A DNA stretch of 64,000 nucleotides from contig BLSF01000029.1 of the NCBI GenBank assembly GCA_012862575.1, forward strand, positions 459,756 through 523,755. The letters are read 5' to 3'. The DNA is from Parietichytrium sp. I65-24A (taxonomy: Eukaryota; Sar; Bigyra; Thraustochytrida; Thraustochytriidae). This document shows, one piece after another, positions 1 to 10,965 of the stretch; position 1 is the first letter of the stretch; the number at the start of each line of letters is the position of its first letter. Under the pieces are notes generated by a model, which was not told the origin of the DNA, searched no databases, and saw nothing but the letters and a program-made list of their open reading frames with translations. The position numbers and the translations under genes are program-made.

Positions 1-3000
1 GCAGTGCAAGAGTCCATACCTCTTCGTCACTAGCACAAATGTCGACGACCGATGGGCGATGGGCGATGGGCGATAGGCGATGCAAGAAAAGCATCCAAGA
101 CAAAGACTTGGGTCTAGTAGAGAAAGTCTTCTAGCTAGAGCCAAGAGTCCCGTTCGATTCGGAACCATGTGAGCGCAGATCAGACAGCTTCCTTCAATCA
201 AACAGTCTAAACCTGAGACACACTTCATCAACGAATACAATGAATACACATAAGTCAGAAAGGTGACTTTGAAGTGCTTCCAGGTCCGGAAAATGGGCTT
301 GTGCCAATTTTGCTCTCAACCCTACCCACGCTACCGCGCGGCTACCGCCTCGCTCTAGTCCCCCCGGGTCCCTACACGTTTCGGCTGGCGGAAGGGTAGG
401 CAACTATTGCATCGCCAATTTCCAACTAGCACACACTCTCGGAAAAAAGTCGCTCTAAGAAGAATAATTACTAAATTCTTTAGAATAGATTGCCCTCGAA
501 CGATGGATCAATCAGTAACCTGGCTCTATTAAACCTAGGTGTTTTGTGCACGTGGAGGAACTCATTACATTGAATAGGAAATGTGGAAGCGCACTTTAAG
601 TCACTAATTCACAATCAGTCAATCAGTCAATCAGCGCTTTCTCTGGAGTTGGTCGTTCTCGACAAGAACGATCTGATTGACAGTGAATCAATCCATCAAC
701 CTAATCAACCAATCAATTACCGGTAATCCAAACAAACCAAAGAATCAATCAATCAAGCATCAATCAAAAGACTTTAATAAAAGCTTTGCCTGGTTTTTTT
801 CCAAGTTGGTCAGAAATACTGCACCCAAAAAGGGTCAATTTTCGTGCCGTAGAGTATAGAGCATAGACCCGAAGGGCCCGGTGAAAACGCCACCCATTGA
901 CACGAACTCCACCAACTTGCAGTAAGCTTTTAACCTATTCTCGGAGATCTTCAGACCCAAGCATTGCTCTTGATCGATGGCATGGGCAGTCAAGCTCTTT
1001 TGCCATGGACATACCGTCAAAAGCGCACTCTACAATGTCCGAGTCCACTCCGTAAGTATATCACTCACAGTCACAAGTAGGTACAGCAACACCGGCAACC
1101 AGCCCTGACAGGTCCTGCAAAGATGCGGTTGTGTCCCGCCACGGTCGCTGCCGGACCAAATGAGGTCACAATGCAAAAGTCAAGCATTCAGAATTCAGAA
1201 AGCAAGAGTAAATCAATAGCCAGCAGAATGCTGCCAGGTTTTAGAAACCGTGAACTCTCACTGCGCCACCTCTCTCTCGCTCTCGCTCTCCCCTTCGCCC
1301 AATCTTGAAACATTTCTTGAACACAAAATTGTGCGCGCGCCGACTTCTCGACACAAGAACTTGTTACTTGCCGCTGGGTAATGCTCCAACTGCTCTGCGT
1401 AGTGTCGGGCCCGGGTACTGTGAGTACAAGTGCGCATGTGCTCTTGCAAGTTGTGTTCTACGATATCCGCGCCTTCTCTCGGCGCTGAGAGCTCTCTGCG
1501 AACAACGTCGAGCAAACGAGCTCCCACTTGCAATGAATAACTTGGTACGTGTACGCGGGTATAAGTAAGCACTTGCAAAGGCAGGAGAAGGGAAGGGGGG
1601 AAGGGGGGGAATCTCGGCATCGCCTGTGGCAAATGACAAAGTGGCCTTTGTGGGCTCAAACAGCTCTTCGTGGATTTTGTGGACGCAGAACCTCGCTCCA
1701 GGCGATGAGCCCGTAAGCTAGTTAAAACGCCTTGCACATTCACTCGCCAATCTCTCTTGAAAAAATAGTAAGCAATAGACTAAGAAAACAAGCTCTCACT
1801 TGCAGGGCCTGCCCGCCAAAGGCGTATACCAGAGGAGTCGGCCATTTCGGGCGGCCCGAATCGATGTGACCGTACTCAGAGTCAGTCCTCGGGTTGAGCG
1901 AAAAGGGGGGATATTGAGCAGCGAGATGTGAGATTTGCGCTTGCTTGGACCGATGACAATGTAATCACCACCTTTTCGACTCCTCACAAAGGTGCTCCTG
2001 CACGTGCTGACCACTGGCATGAAGGGTTGGCAACTTGGATTTTAAATATTTTATTTCGAAACCGTGAAGCGCCGGGAACGGGCCGCAGTTTTGTGCACCA
2101 CCTGCTCTTGTGCTTCATGAATATTGTATAACAGAAGCTGCACGACGGCGAGCCGTGATTGCGCGATTTGGAGGACACAGGAGACAGAAAACTGTAGGCA
2201 CAAAGCTGCGTGGACGCCATGAAGCCAGCTTTTCGACCCTTGTCACCGCGAACCTGATCTGACTCGTTCTCACAGTCAGTACTCGTGAACTGCGAGTACA
2301 CTCAACGTGTAGTCCTCGAGGACTGCTCGAACACGGGTGCTTCGCACAGTTGTTCTTTTTAGATCCGCGCTCATTGCAACATTCATTTCAAGGACAACAT
2401 CTTGAAACGTACTATTTGATCGAACAAAACAAGCTAAAATAGTTTTACTTTATTTATTTGTACTGTCAAAATTAAAGCATCTCATCCCATCATCTCACCA
2501 AAGCCCAAAACGGACTAGCAGCTAGTGTACTCGAGTACACTTACGTACGTACACATTCAAATACATCAGAAAGAAGGGTCCTCGTTGCAACTCGCAGCGC
2601 GCCATGCCGGTACCCTAGTTCTGATTATTGTTGCCAGTACGTTAGTATGACCACTGCGATTGTCCTATCCTCTTCAATGCACTCCGACATGAACATGAAC
2701 ATGAACATATGAACATGAACATGAACATATGAACATGAACATGAACAGAGAGAGGCCAATGCGCTCACTGTGTCCATCTACGTCCATGTCTGCGAAGAGG
2801 GCGTTGGTTGACGTGCAGCAAAGCCACAGAAAGAGCAGCGTCGTTGTGGAAGAGCTGGACGTTCCAGTCAAGCTCATCGGCCTTCAATGACAAGGACTTG
2901 CTCCATCTTGGTTGGGATCAAGTTATCAAGTTGGCTTCAGCCAAGGCTCGCCAAGTGACTGACTGGGAAGTCGACGCTGGCAAAAGCGATAAAGCTGAAA

Positions 3001-3098
3001 GTATCAACCAAGAGTAGATTGAATCGGATCAGCCGGTTGACAGGCCATCGAACGCGCAGATTGCACAGTGTGTTTTAGGGGTTTGCGGTTTGCGGTAA
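1..3098. other. Gene-free stretch at the window start
   Basis: No reading frame here has a recognisable domain or convincing length; the frames are short, overlap on both strands and have no family signature. It holds small simple repeats: four GATGGGC-type heptamers at about 51-82, CAATCAGT repeats near 610-640, and a GAACAT-rich run at about 2691-2744. Two copies of a spacer motif seen elsewhere lie here: GTACTGTGAGTAC at 1415-1427 and CACAGTCAGTACTC at 2271-2284. A gene interrupted by several introns cannot be excluded by eye. Confidence 0.6.
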
Positions 3099-3902
3099 AT
3101 GGCGCCGCTGACCACGCTGACGCGGTCTGCCGACGGCGTGTTTACTCTTCGCCTGCACAATGGACCACCTGCGCGAGATGGCCACTTGGAGAATCGTATG
3201 AGCCCCAAGCTCATTGAAGAGATCCACGCGCAATTGGACAACGTGCTCGCGAGCGAAGGGCCCTGTGCGCTGGTCGTAACAGCATGCGAAAACAATCGCT
3301 TCTTCAGCAACGGCCATGAGCTGAGATGGCTCCAAGAGCCTGAGGATGCAAGCCAAGGTATCCCAGGGCCAGCAGCTTTTGTGAGGAGCTTTTATGCTCT
3401 CCTCGCGAGGTTTATGACCTTGCCAGTCATCACTGTCGCAGCGATTAACGGGCACGCATTTGCGGGAGGCTGCCTTCTTGCACTGGCACAAGATTTGCGC
3501 GTTATGATTGACGAAGAACGAAAATTTATTTGTATGAATGAGATTGACATGATGGCTAGCTTAACGGAAAAGCAAGCGAGGGATGCAGGCGTTAAGCCAG
3601 GCGCAATTCCTGGAGCAGATGCAAGTATGATGGCCGTGGTGCTGGCAAAACTCGGCCCACAACTTGCAAGGGAAGTGATGCTTGGAGGAACGCGATACAC
3701 CGGAAAAGAAGCCCTCAAAGCTGGTCTAGTTGACGCCGTTGGCAGCACACAACGAGACGTTGAGCGGCTCGCGCAGGAGATTGCTGCCAATTCTGCAAAA
3801 CGAGGCGTGCCTTGGAACCGGCAAACCGTTGGAGTCCTTAAGACTGAACTTGTAAGGCAGCACCTTCCAACCTTACTTGCGAAGTCGTCTTCGAAATTGT
3901 AA
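3099..3902 (+). CDS. Peroxisomal enoyl-CoA hydratase/isomerase family protein (PTS1)
   Basis: The 267-aa product is a single crotonase-fold domain, the usual length for a monofunctional enoyl-CoA hydratase or delta3,delta2-enoyl-CoA isomerase. Visible landmarks are the CoA/oxyanion segment FFSNGHELRWL (about residues 68-78), the second oxyanion-hole block with INGHAFAGGCLLALAQDLRVM (about 115-135), and the helical tail with AREVMLGGTRYTGKEALKAGLVD. FFSNG followed by a hydrophobic-acidic stretch resembles plant peroxisomal enoyl-CoA isomerases more than mitochondrial hydratases. The protein ends in SSSKL, a canonical type 1 peroxisomal targeting signal, so it probably acts in peroxisomal beta-oxidation of unsaturated fatty acids. 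The start ATG at 3099 opens directly onto the conserved N-terminus. The gene converges on the KDEL protein with about 220 bp between stops. Isomerase versus hydratase is not settled by sequence reading alone. Confidence 0.9.
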   Translation: MAPLTTLTRSADGVFTLRLHNGPPARDGHLENRMSPKLIEEIHAQLDNVLASEGPCALVVTACENNRFFSNGHELRWLQEPEDASQGIPGPAAFVRSFYALLARFMTLPVITVAAINGHAFAGGCLLALAQDLRVMIDEERKFICMNEIDMMASLTEKQARDAGVKPGAIPGADASMMAVVLAKLGPQLAREVMLGGTRYTGKEALKAGLVDAVGSTQRDVERLAQEIAANSAKRGVPWNRQTVGVLKTELVRQHLPTLLAKSSSKL

Positions 3903-4120
3903 GACCATCCTTTGGGTTGGGTCAAGGCTCATCGACTTTTACTATTTTGTCGACGATTCAACAATATTACCAGCTGCACTTGGACGGCCAAGTTTGGCAT
4001 AGGATCGATGATCTCTGAGCCGTTCGCATTTTATTTTTCTCATGTGTTACTTTTTATTTTCCAAAAAAAAAAAGCAAAAGCAATCTTTAAAGTTTTAAAT
4101 ATTTGTTTAAAAAGGTTGCT

Positions 4121-6728
4121 TTAAAGCTCGTCCTTTTCAGAGGACGAAGCCTTTCTCCTCCTGCGCCGGCGTCTCTTAGAACCAGAAGATTTTGCGGCCT
4201 CTTTCTTCTTCTCCTCTTCCAACAACTCCATCTCCCGCTTAAGCGCGGCTTTCTGCGCTTCCTTTTCCCGTTCCTCTTCTGCACGGATTTCCGCAAGAAA
4301 ATCGTCTTCATCTTCGTCTTCGTCAATCTCCTCCATTTGCCTGCTCGGAAGCGCTGCGCAGTCAACGTCCGCCAAGCGAGGTCTCTCCTCAATAACCATA
4401 GGCGATTTAGCAAAATTATTCGCGACCGACCGAAGAAACGAGTCCAACTTCTCTCCGGAAAATCCCGCAAGCATCTTGAAAGCGACCTTCTTCTTGGGTT
4501 GGTACACCACTAGCGCCGGCAGACCGCCAACCTCAACACTGAACTCTTGTGCAAAATCTTCGTAGCAAGTGCCATCTACCCACATGAATCTGAACTTCGA
4601 TTTGCCCTCTGGTGTCTGCAAAGACTTGGCGCGCGCTGCCTGGAAGAGCTCCTTTTGAGTCTCGAGTTCCGCGTTGAGCTGATGCCCGTCAAAAAAGGCA
4701 ATTACACACATAAGTTGAGGTGTCTGTGCGGAGTCAGGACACAAAAGCTCCCACTTCTTCGATGAGCTGAGATGAGCGAGTGGGGTTGAAACATCGTCAA
4801 AAGAGTACGCGGCGTTTGAAGGGTTACTCTTTTCCTCCATTTCTTCGTCATTCAAGTTTAAGGACAGTGACGGGCCGTTCATCTTGAGCCAGTTGCTTGC
4901 GTATTCTCCATTGCTTTGAAGCGCAACCTGTAGAGCAAATGATAAGATCGATTCGAAACTGAATTTTCCAAAGCGAGCCTTGTCGTACATGGCGACTACC
5001 ATTTGCTTGCCCTGCGCTGCGTCGTTGCTCTCTTCAGTAATCAGAGTGATCATCAAAGGCAGTGGCAAGGAAGGCGGAATGCCGTATTGCTCTTGTAGTT
5101 CTGATGGGTCCGGGTTTGCACGGTATCCGACCGTAATTAATCCTTGCAGTGCTGCCGCAACAGCGTTGAGCATTTGAGGCGGTTCCTTTTGCTTGCTAAA
5201 AAGAATTAACGGGATGGTGTTTGACTGGAAAGACATCCCCAAGAATGCCTCTCTAATGCTTGGGTTGAGCGGGAGCGTGACGTCAGGAATTGTTGACAGA
5301 GCCGTGGACCGGGCCTGCGCCAGACTTTCCGCAGCAGAGAATTTCCGATCGGGAAGCTCGCCATCAACGATTGTGCGAAATTCCGCAGTATAGTACTCCC
5401 AAGGAGAAATTGAGTCCTTGTCTGATGGCAAGTCCTTGCAGACGGACTGGTACAACTTTGAATCCTGAGCATCAAGGCCAGCATCTTTGTCGCAATAAAC
5501 CACGTAGCCGCCTACCCCAAAAGACTTGTCCTTGAACTTTTTCCAATCGCCCGGCTCTTCGCCTCCTTCTGCCGCCCGACGCACAGCAAGTACAACAGGC
5601 ATTTTGCTCTGCTCCACAAGCAATTCGTACGACTCGCTGTCGCTCAATACTCCGCGCATCACGTCTTTGGCTCTCTGGCGCTCCTTGCTTTCATCTTTTC
5701 CATTTGACGGCTCCACGACTTGGTCAAGTGGACCGACGCCGGCGCTGTGCTCCTCCAAAAATGACAGCAGACCGTCGAGGGTCGCTTTGGATAGCTCAGA
5801 TTTCCGCATCTGCTCCCAACGGTTGGCGCTCTTGGAATAAACCAACAGAGACGGCACGTCCTGGATACCTCCAAACGCTTCGGACACTGCGCTTTGCTCA
5901 GCCAGCTCAAAAGACGAGAACTGGACGAGATCTAGCTTTCCCGCCGCGACCCTGGACAGAGCAGCGAAAAGCGGGGAGGCTGCTTTCTTCGCGCTGAAGA
6001 GAATTGCCCCGCGCCCAGAACTCTCAGCATTCTTGCTCCAAGCTGTCCAGTTCTGTCCCGTCACGCTACTAATCGGCGCTCCTTTGATGATTTCGTCCTG
6101 CAAAAATTTCTTTAGGGCTCGCGGGCTCTGGGACATCGAGTACGTGACAAAATTCCTGAAGAAGGCACCCTTCTTGTACGCATTGGGCATCCCCGGCTCC
6201 ACGTACATGCGCACTGCCGGGATACCCATTTGCGCCCCAGCGGCCAGGACGAACTCCTTGTTCTCTTCCTTGAGCGCATCAACCTTCAGGAACGTGGCCA
6301 GCCCGGCGGACATCTCCTCCGCCATCTTCACGATGCTCTCCACCAACTCGCACTGCTCGCATCCTTGAGACGCCGTCAACATCACCACGAAAGGCTTCTT
6401 CGATCGCAGCACCACATCTTCAACATTGGAAACTTCCTTCAGTCCCGCACTTCCTCCGCTGTCCTCATCTTCATCTTCATCTTCATCTCCATTTTCATTT
6501 CCATTTCCATCTTTCATGTTTCTCTTCATCAACTTTAACATCTTTGTTCTCCAACTTGAGTTTCTCTTTCATGTCCAAGTCCAACCCACTCTCTACATCT
6601 ACATCCTTCACTCCGCTCTGCGCCGCATCCGCCTGTCCCACCGCGGAATCGTCCCCCACACCTAGCACGGAAACCGACGCGAGGACCGCCGCCCACAGCG
6701 CGGACCCCCACACCAGCGACCGCCGCAT
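4121..6728 (-). CDS. ER-lumenal multi-thioredoxin-domain protein (PDI-like) ending in KDEL
   Basis: The main frame (6541 down to 4121, 806 aa) starts in an acidic stretch and then gives a thioredoxin-like domain with the redox motif CEQC at residues 61-64 and a GIPAVRMY cis-proline block about 45 residues later. Further thioredoxin-like segments follow without CxxC. A C-terminal domain with DGTCYEDFAQEF and GGLPALVVYQ precedes a Glu/Lys coiled coil, a run of seven arginines and a C-terminal KDEL. KDEL requires ER entry, but this frame has no signal peptide. One lies just upstream in another frame: MRRSLVWGSALWAAVLASVSVLG, starting at the ATG at 6728. The two frames differ by one base. A 61-nt GT-AG intron (6602-6542) would join them; a sequencing error or real frameshift is the alternative. 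Coordinates assume the joined gene. It is likely a thiol oxidoreductase or folding factor; its exact PDI subfamily is unclear. Confidence 0.82.
6542..6602 (-). other. Candidate 61-nt intron in the KDEL protein gene
   Basis: On the minus strand this segment begins GTAGAT and ends AAAG. Removing it (61 nt, one more than a multiple of three) joins the signal-peptide frame after ...QSGVKD to the main frame at its ATG, 6541. It lacks an obvious pyrimidine tract and is shorter than the 80-nt intron at 8459-8538, so a one-base sequence error in the GAA/GAT-rich region remains possible. Confidence 0.4.
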
Positions 6729-6730
6729 CG

Positions 6731-6733
6731 CTG

Positions 6734-6764
<31 letters not shown>

Positions 6765-6778
6765 AAACAAACAAACAA

Positions 6779-6809
<31 letters not shown>

Positions 6810-6961
6810 TGCTGCGGGGACACGCGCCGCGCTTTGTGAATATAGCCGAGCCCCTCACAACAACTTGCGCCTTCGGGGATTCTTCTTACTAGAAGTGTGC
6901 TTTCTTTGGGGAAGGAAAGAAGGGAAAGAAAACGTTGTGCCAGGTTGTCTCCTTTTTTTTT
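6731..6961. repeat. Left copy of duplicated sequence flanking the N gap
   Basis: This segment has a CT-dinucleotide run, CAAA repeats and a second CT run, then unique sequence from TTGCTGCGGGGACACGCG to GTTGTCTCC and a T run. It matches 7205-7437 almost base for base, including the unique part. The left copy overlaps the signal-peptide start of the KDEL gene. Small differences are confined mainly to the lengths of the CT and CAAA runs. Confidence 0.85.
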
Positions 6962-7204
6962 NNNNNNNNNNNNNNNNNNNNNNNNNNNNNNNNNNNNNNN
7001 NNNNNNNNNNNNNNNNNNNNNNNNNNNNNNNNNNNNNNNNNNNNNNNNNNNNNNNNNNNNNNNNNNNNNNNNNNNNNNNNNNNNNNNNNNNNNNNNNNNN
7101 NNNNNNNNNNNNNNNNNNNNNNNNNNNNNNNNNNNNNNNNNNNNNNNNNNNNNNNNNNNNNNNNNNNNNNNNNNNNNNNNNNNNNNNNNNNNNNNNNNNN
7201 NNNN
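6962..7204. other. Assembly gap (243 N)
   Basis: A run of 243 undetermined bases. It sits exactly between two copies of the same sequence and begins right after a T homopolymer, as expected where contig ends failed to merge. Its true size may be zero or negative. Confidence 0.97.
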
Positions 7205-7245
7205 CTGCTCCTCTCTCTCTCTCTCTCTCTCTCAACAAACAAACA

Positions 7246-7287
<42 letters not shown>

Positions 7288-7437
7288 CTGCGGGGACACG
7301 CGCCGCGCTTTGTGAATATAGCCGAGCCCCTCACAACAACTTGCGCCTTCGGGGATTCTTCTTACTAGAAGTGTGCTTTCTTTGGGGAAGGAAAGAAGGG
7401 AAAGAAAACGTTGTGCCAGGTTGTCTCCTTTTTTTTT
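7205..7437. repeat. Right copy of duplicated sequence flanking the N gap
   Basis: This is a near-identical repeat of 6731-6961: the same CT and CAAA runs, the same unique stretch and the same closing T run. It is most simply read as the same genomic locus present on both contig ends. Confidence 0.85.
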
Positions 7438-8378
7438 CGAGAGTTTTGAGAGGTGAAAAGATAGGAAAATTGGCGGATGGCGGGGTTCGAGCTGACGCTT
7501 CCACGGTGCGGCTGTGTGATTGAGGCTGTGCGGGAGTTGGGTGGGTTACGCGCAGAGGTAGGGAGGACGTTAATGGAAAAAGGGTCTGGGGAAAATGAAG
7601 AGAATTGGGGTTCGAGCTCCGGGCTCGACGGTTGGACGAGGCAGTTGAGGTTGGGAGACCACGCACAGGTGCGAGTGGCTCGAAATTGATCCGTTCAAAA
7701 CTTCACTGTGAGTTGCGGATATTTCGGACGTTCTATTCGTTGCACTTTGGTGCATGATAGTGACCACGTGACTCCTTTTGTGCTGCTCAACTGCTTCAAA
7801 GCCATTATACAAGTATCGCTCGCCTCGCTGATCCTGGCTGTCAGTTGAATGAAAAGGGTAGGCGCAGGCTGTGCCGATGCTTATGCGGCTGCGTGCTAGA
7901 TCCGGCAAACATGACTTCACGTTTCCCTCCAAATGCCCTAAATGCCCTGCTCTTTTTAATTCTGCTCTGATCTGCTCTTAGAGAAAAGAGGAGCAAACGG
8001 GAGCAATTAATTGGCCTACCGAGCTCACACAATCGCACTCATTCTTGGGACAATTCCAGTCTGCCCTGGCCTTTCGCTACAGAAAGAGATGGATGGACTT
8101 TGAAAAGGGAACATGTACTGTTCAGCAGCAGCACTCCGTGGGGCCACCTACGCTTTGCTTTAAGCTGTCAAGTTTTGGTCCGGTGCACAGCGAGTACGTG
8201 GATAGTAGTCTAATGAGAGCAAGTCAAGAAGGGAGAGACAGTGTCGCTTCAAACGGATTCGGATTCCCTTCTGCAGACCGGCCAGGAGCCACAGGCAAAA
8301 CTTGAACGGAAGGAAGGCTTGGAGAGGCGTGCGCAGTATCTCTCAGCACAGAGCGATCGACTTGGAACGACTCGCAGG
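7438..8378. other. Spacer upstream of the Cys-rich membrane protein gene
   Basis: No recognisable coding frame. The short frames here lack domain signatures. It probably holds the 5' flanks of the divergent KDEL gene and of the plus-strand receptor-like gene; no specific promoter element could be identified. Confidence 0.5.
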
Positions 8379-10150
8379 ATGAAATTCGCGGCAGCTGGAG
8401 CGTTGGCGATCGGATTGCTCGCCGCGACGGCAGAGGCCACGCGGCACTATGAAGTGGGGTAAGTTTCGATGTTTTTTAGGTTTGAGACGTCGAAATGACA
8501 CGGCTTGACTGACAGGGGAACATTTGTTTCAAAACCAGGGTCATTGTGAGTGCATGCACGGATCTGACGGTTCCAGAACATTTCAATGGCACTATCAAGT
8601 ACGCACAAGGCGACTACAACCAGGTGTATGGATACGGCAAATTGGACATCAAGGTGGGAGACACGACCGGGTCGGGGCGACCAGAAGGCTATTTACCTTC
8701 CTCGCCCGACACCGCAGATTTTGAGAACTCCAAATATAGTTTTATCGGAATTGTCTTCGATGGAGTTCTCGATGAGAGCAGCTATGTCAACTTGACGGCC
8801 ATGACCTACTCGAGACATCAGTCTCAGACGTATTTTATCGGAATGTGCTCGCAGGCGCTTCCAACGCAGGAAGAGCATGCACAATGGACATCAAATAGCA
8901 AGGCGGCTTATGGGGTTTCCAGCTTTGGCGAAAAAATCACACTGCCGATCTATGACGAAGAAGAGTACAACTCCACCTACACCGGCAAGTGCACTTTTCA
9001 GATCCGTGTTCGAGCAATCAGCTGCGAAGATGGTGAGGAACTGGTTAATTATCAGTGCAAGCAGTGCGCAGCTGGCTACTATAGCAACGAGACCACTTCT
9101 TCGTGCCGGATATGCGCTGCAGGAAGGTACGGAAGTGGAGATAAGTATGCAACGAATGAATTGTGCGATGGCGAGTGCAAAGCGGGCTACTACTGCCCAA
9201 GCGGGTCCACATCCGCAACGCAATCACAATGCTCCAACTCCGATCCTGAGTTGTATTGTCCGAAAGGCTCTGCAGAACCCTCCAAAGTTCCGGCAGGGTA
9301 TTACTCAGTGTCAGCCTCGACGACGCGATCCAGCTCGAACCGCGAAGACATCGAGCCATGCACCCCTGGGTCGTACTGTTTGAACGGTGAAAAATTCGAG
9401 TGTCCTGAAGGATACTACACAGACGAATATGGCATGGAATCCTGCTCATCGTGCTCGTGCGACAACGGGCAGTATGTTTCGGAATGTGGCGGAGCGCTTG
9501 GACCTGTTTGCGAAGAATGCAAAATTAAGTCGAGCAGCGCTTGCCCATCTGGAACCCATTTTGTCGCATGCGACGGATCTTTAAGCGAAGACCTTTCCAT
9601 GTGCCTTACTTGTGCGGACTACTCTCTGACTGGCCAAGAAGGATCGGTCGCCAACGTTACCGGAGAGGAGACCACCAACCCTCGTGATGAAGTGTACAAA
9701 GAATTTTGCACAACCATCAACCAAGGGATTGAGGCATGGGTTATTGGTGCTGTCGCTGGAGGCATCTTTCTAATTTGCTTCATAATTGTCTTCTGCATCC
9801 TTCGAAAGCGTCAGCAGATGAAACTCCGCATGCAGCAATTGGATGAGCAAAACAAGAGTCTCGAAAACGATCAAGAGATTAACTTTTCGATGAGTGCAAA
9901 CATCAATCCAATGCTCCGGGGAGACAATGGAAAGAGCAAACGCGATCGTGAAATCCTTGAACGTATTCATCTTGAAGAGCTCGAAGAGGTCAACAGCCAC
10001 AAGCGAGCTCTGGAGGATGAGCTCCGAAGACTGAAGAAGGAAGCTCAACAAAACGAGGTCGACAGCGAAGCGGCCAGCAAGAAATTCCAGTCCGGCAAAC
10101 GGGTCACCAAGAAAGAGTTTCAGGGCGACTTGGCAGCAATACAAGTATAA
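8379..10150 (+). CDS. Type I membrane protein with Cys-rich (GCC2/GCC3, ephrin-receptor-like) ectodomain
   Basis: Two exons, 8379-8458 and 8539-10150, encode 563 aa. Exon 1 supplies a signal peptide (MKFAAAGALAIGLLAATAEA). Splicing at GTAAGT...CCAG keeps frame across a glycine codon, which is why the ATG at 8379 was chosen over any start in exon 2. The ectodomain begins with a unique region of about 180 residues, then Cys-rich repeats of the GYYxxxxxxxCxxCxxGxY kind (CKQCAAGYY, CRICAAGRYG, CKAGYYCPSGS, CTPGSYC, CPEGYYTDEYG), typical of GCC2/GCC3 modules. One transmembrane helix (about 425-447, AWVIGAVAGGIFLICFIIVF) is followed by a basic stop-transfer segment and a cytoplasmic tail of about 115 residues rich in Glu/Lys/Gln that should form a coiled coil. 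No kinase or other enzyme domain is present. It is likely a surface receptor or adhesion protein; its ligand is unknown. Confidence 0.85.
8459..8538 (+). other. Spliceosomal intron (80 nt)
   Basis: It begins GTAAGT and ends AACCAG, and contains in-frame stops. CTTGACTGAC about 20 nt before the acceptor resembles a branch site. Splicing joins a signal peptide to the downstream Cys-rich frame in phase. It is the only intron in the window supported by both splice signals and protein logic. Confidence 0.9.
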
Positions 10151-10575
10151 ATTTATTCTTTCCTATTCCGATAACTCAATTTTAATTCTTTTGGACGCCC
10201 CAACCGCCTACTGTTCGAATGAAACTTTATCCCCAATCTACCCGACTCGGTTTTCATCCATGTCGAATTTGGTCGAATAAACTTGTCACTACTAGAAATC
10301 CCGCCATATCACTTGTAGTACTGCAAGTTCAGAACAGAATCACCACGGAATTCAGTTCAGATGCAAAGACGACCGATCCCAAATGAAATGGTGTTTCATC
10401 ACGCTTATCGATTCCACCTTTGAACTTGGACGCATGGGTACGCCGATGCTCACATGTTGACTTGCGCATCGAGCCGCAGACCCAAAACCAAAAGCCAACA
10501 CCAAAACCAAAACCAATTCACACCCGAAGCGAAGCGACACAGTCACAGTCAAACACCTACAACTAAATCACCACA

Positions 10576-10965
10576 ATGTCTATCGAGAACAAGAACCTCG
10601 TCTACACCGCTCAGCCTGCGGTCCCTCAAGAGGCGACCCCTCAGTGCTCACAGCCACAGCAGCCACTTCCGCAGCAGCAACCTCCGCAAGCTGTTTACTA
10701 TGTGCAGAACGAGATGCAAATGCCAGCGCAACAGCGCTTCCAAATCCCAACCTCGCCTGACGGAATGCAGTGCCCTTGTGGGAGACCACAGCTTGTCAGC
10801 GAGACTCGAATCAGTCTCGGTCAGATCATCACATTCGTCGCACTTCTTCTCATCTTCTGGCCAGTGTGCTGGATCCCGTTCGTGGTAAGCTCGTGCAAGG
10901 AAAAGTCCATCAAGTGCGTTTCGTGCGGCCGCACATTGCAGCGCGAGAGCGGCTGCTGCTGCTGA
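10576..10965 (+). CDS. LITAF-like membrane-anchored zinc protein, copy 1
   Basis: 129 aa. A Gln/Pro-rich N-terminus (residues 15-60) is followed by a LITAF-type C-terminus: a first cysteine knuckle (CPC, 66-68), a 23-residue hydrophobic segment (82-104, ending WPVCWIPFVV) and a second knuckle CVSC (114-117), then a tail ending CCC. LITAF proteins insert this hydrophobic segment monotopically into endosomal or lysosomal membranes and work in sorting of ubiquitinated cargo; that role is inferred here. The first knuckle is C-x-C rather than the family's usual C-x-x-C. Copy 1 differs from copies 2 and 3 at two residues (A20 versus T, Q52 versus E). The C-terminal CCC could be palmitoylated. The leader just upstream is purine-poor and AC-rich (CACCACAATG start context). 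Confidence 0.85.
   Translation: MSIENKNLVYTAQPAVPQEATPQCSQPQQPLPQQQPPQAVYYVQNEMQMPAQQRFQIPTSPDGMQCPCGRPQLVSETRISLGQIITFVALLLIFWPVCWIPFVVSSCKEKSIKCVSCGRTLQRESGCCC

Noticed and set aside
6544-7523. Several frames running through the N gap
   Set aside because: They exist only because undetermined bases contain no stops, and the flanks are CT-rich repeats.
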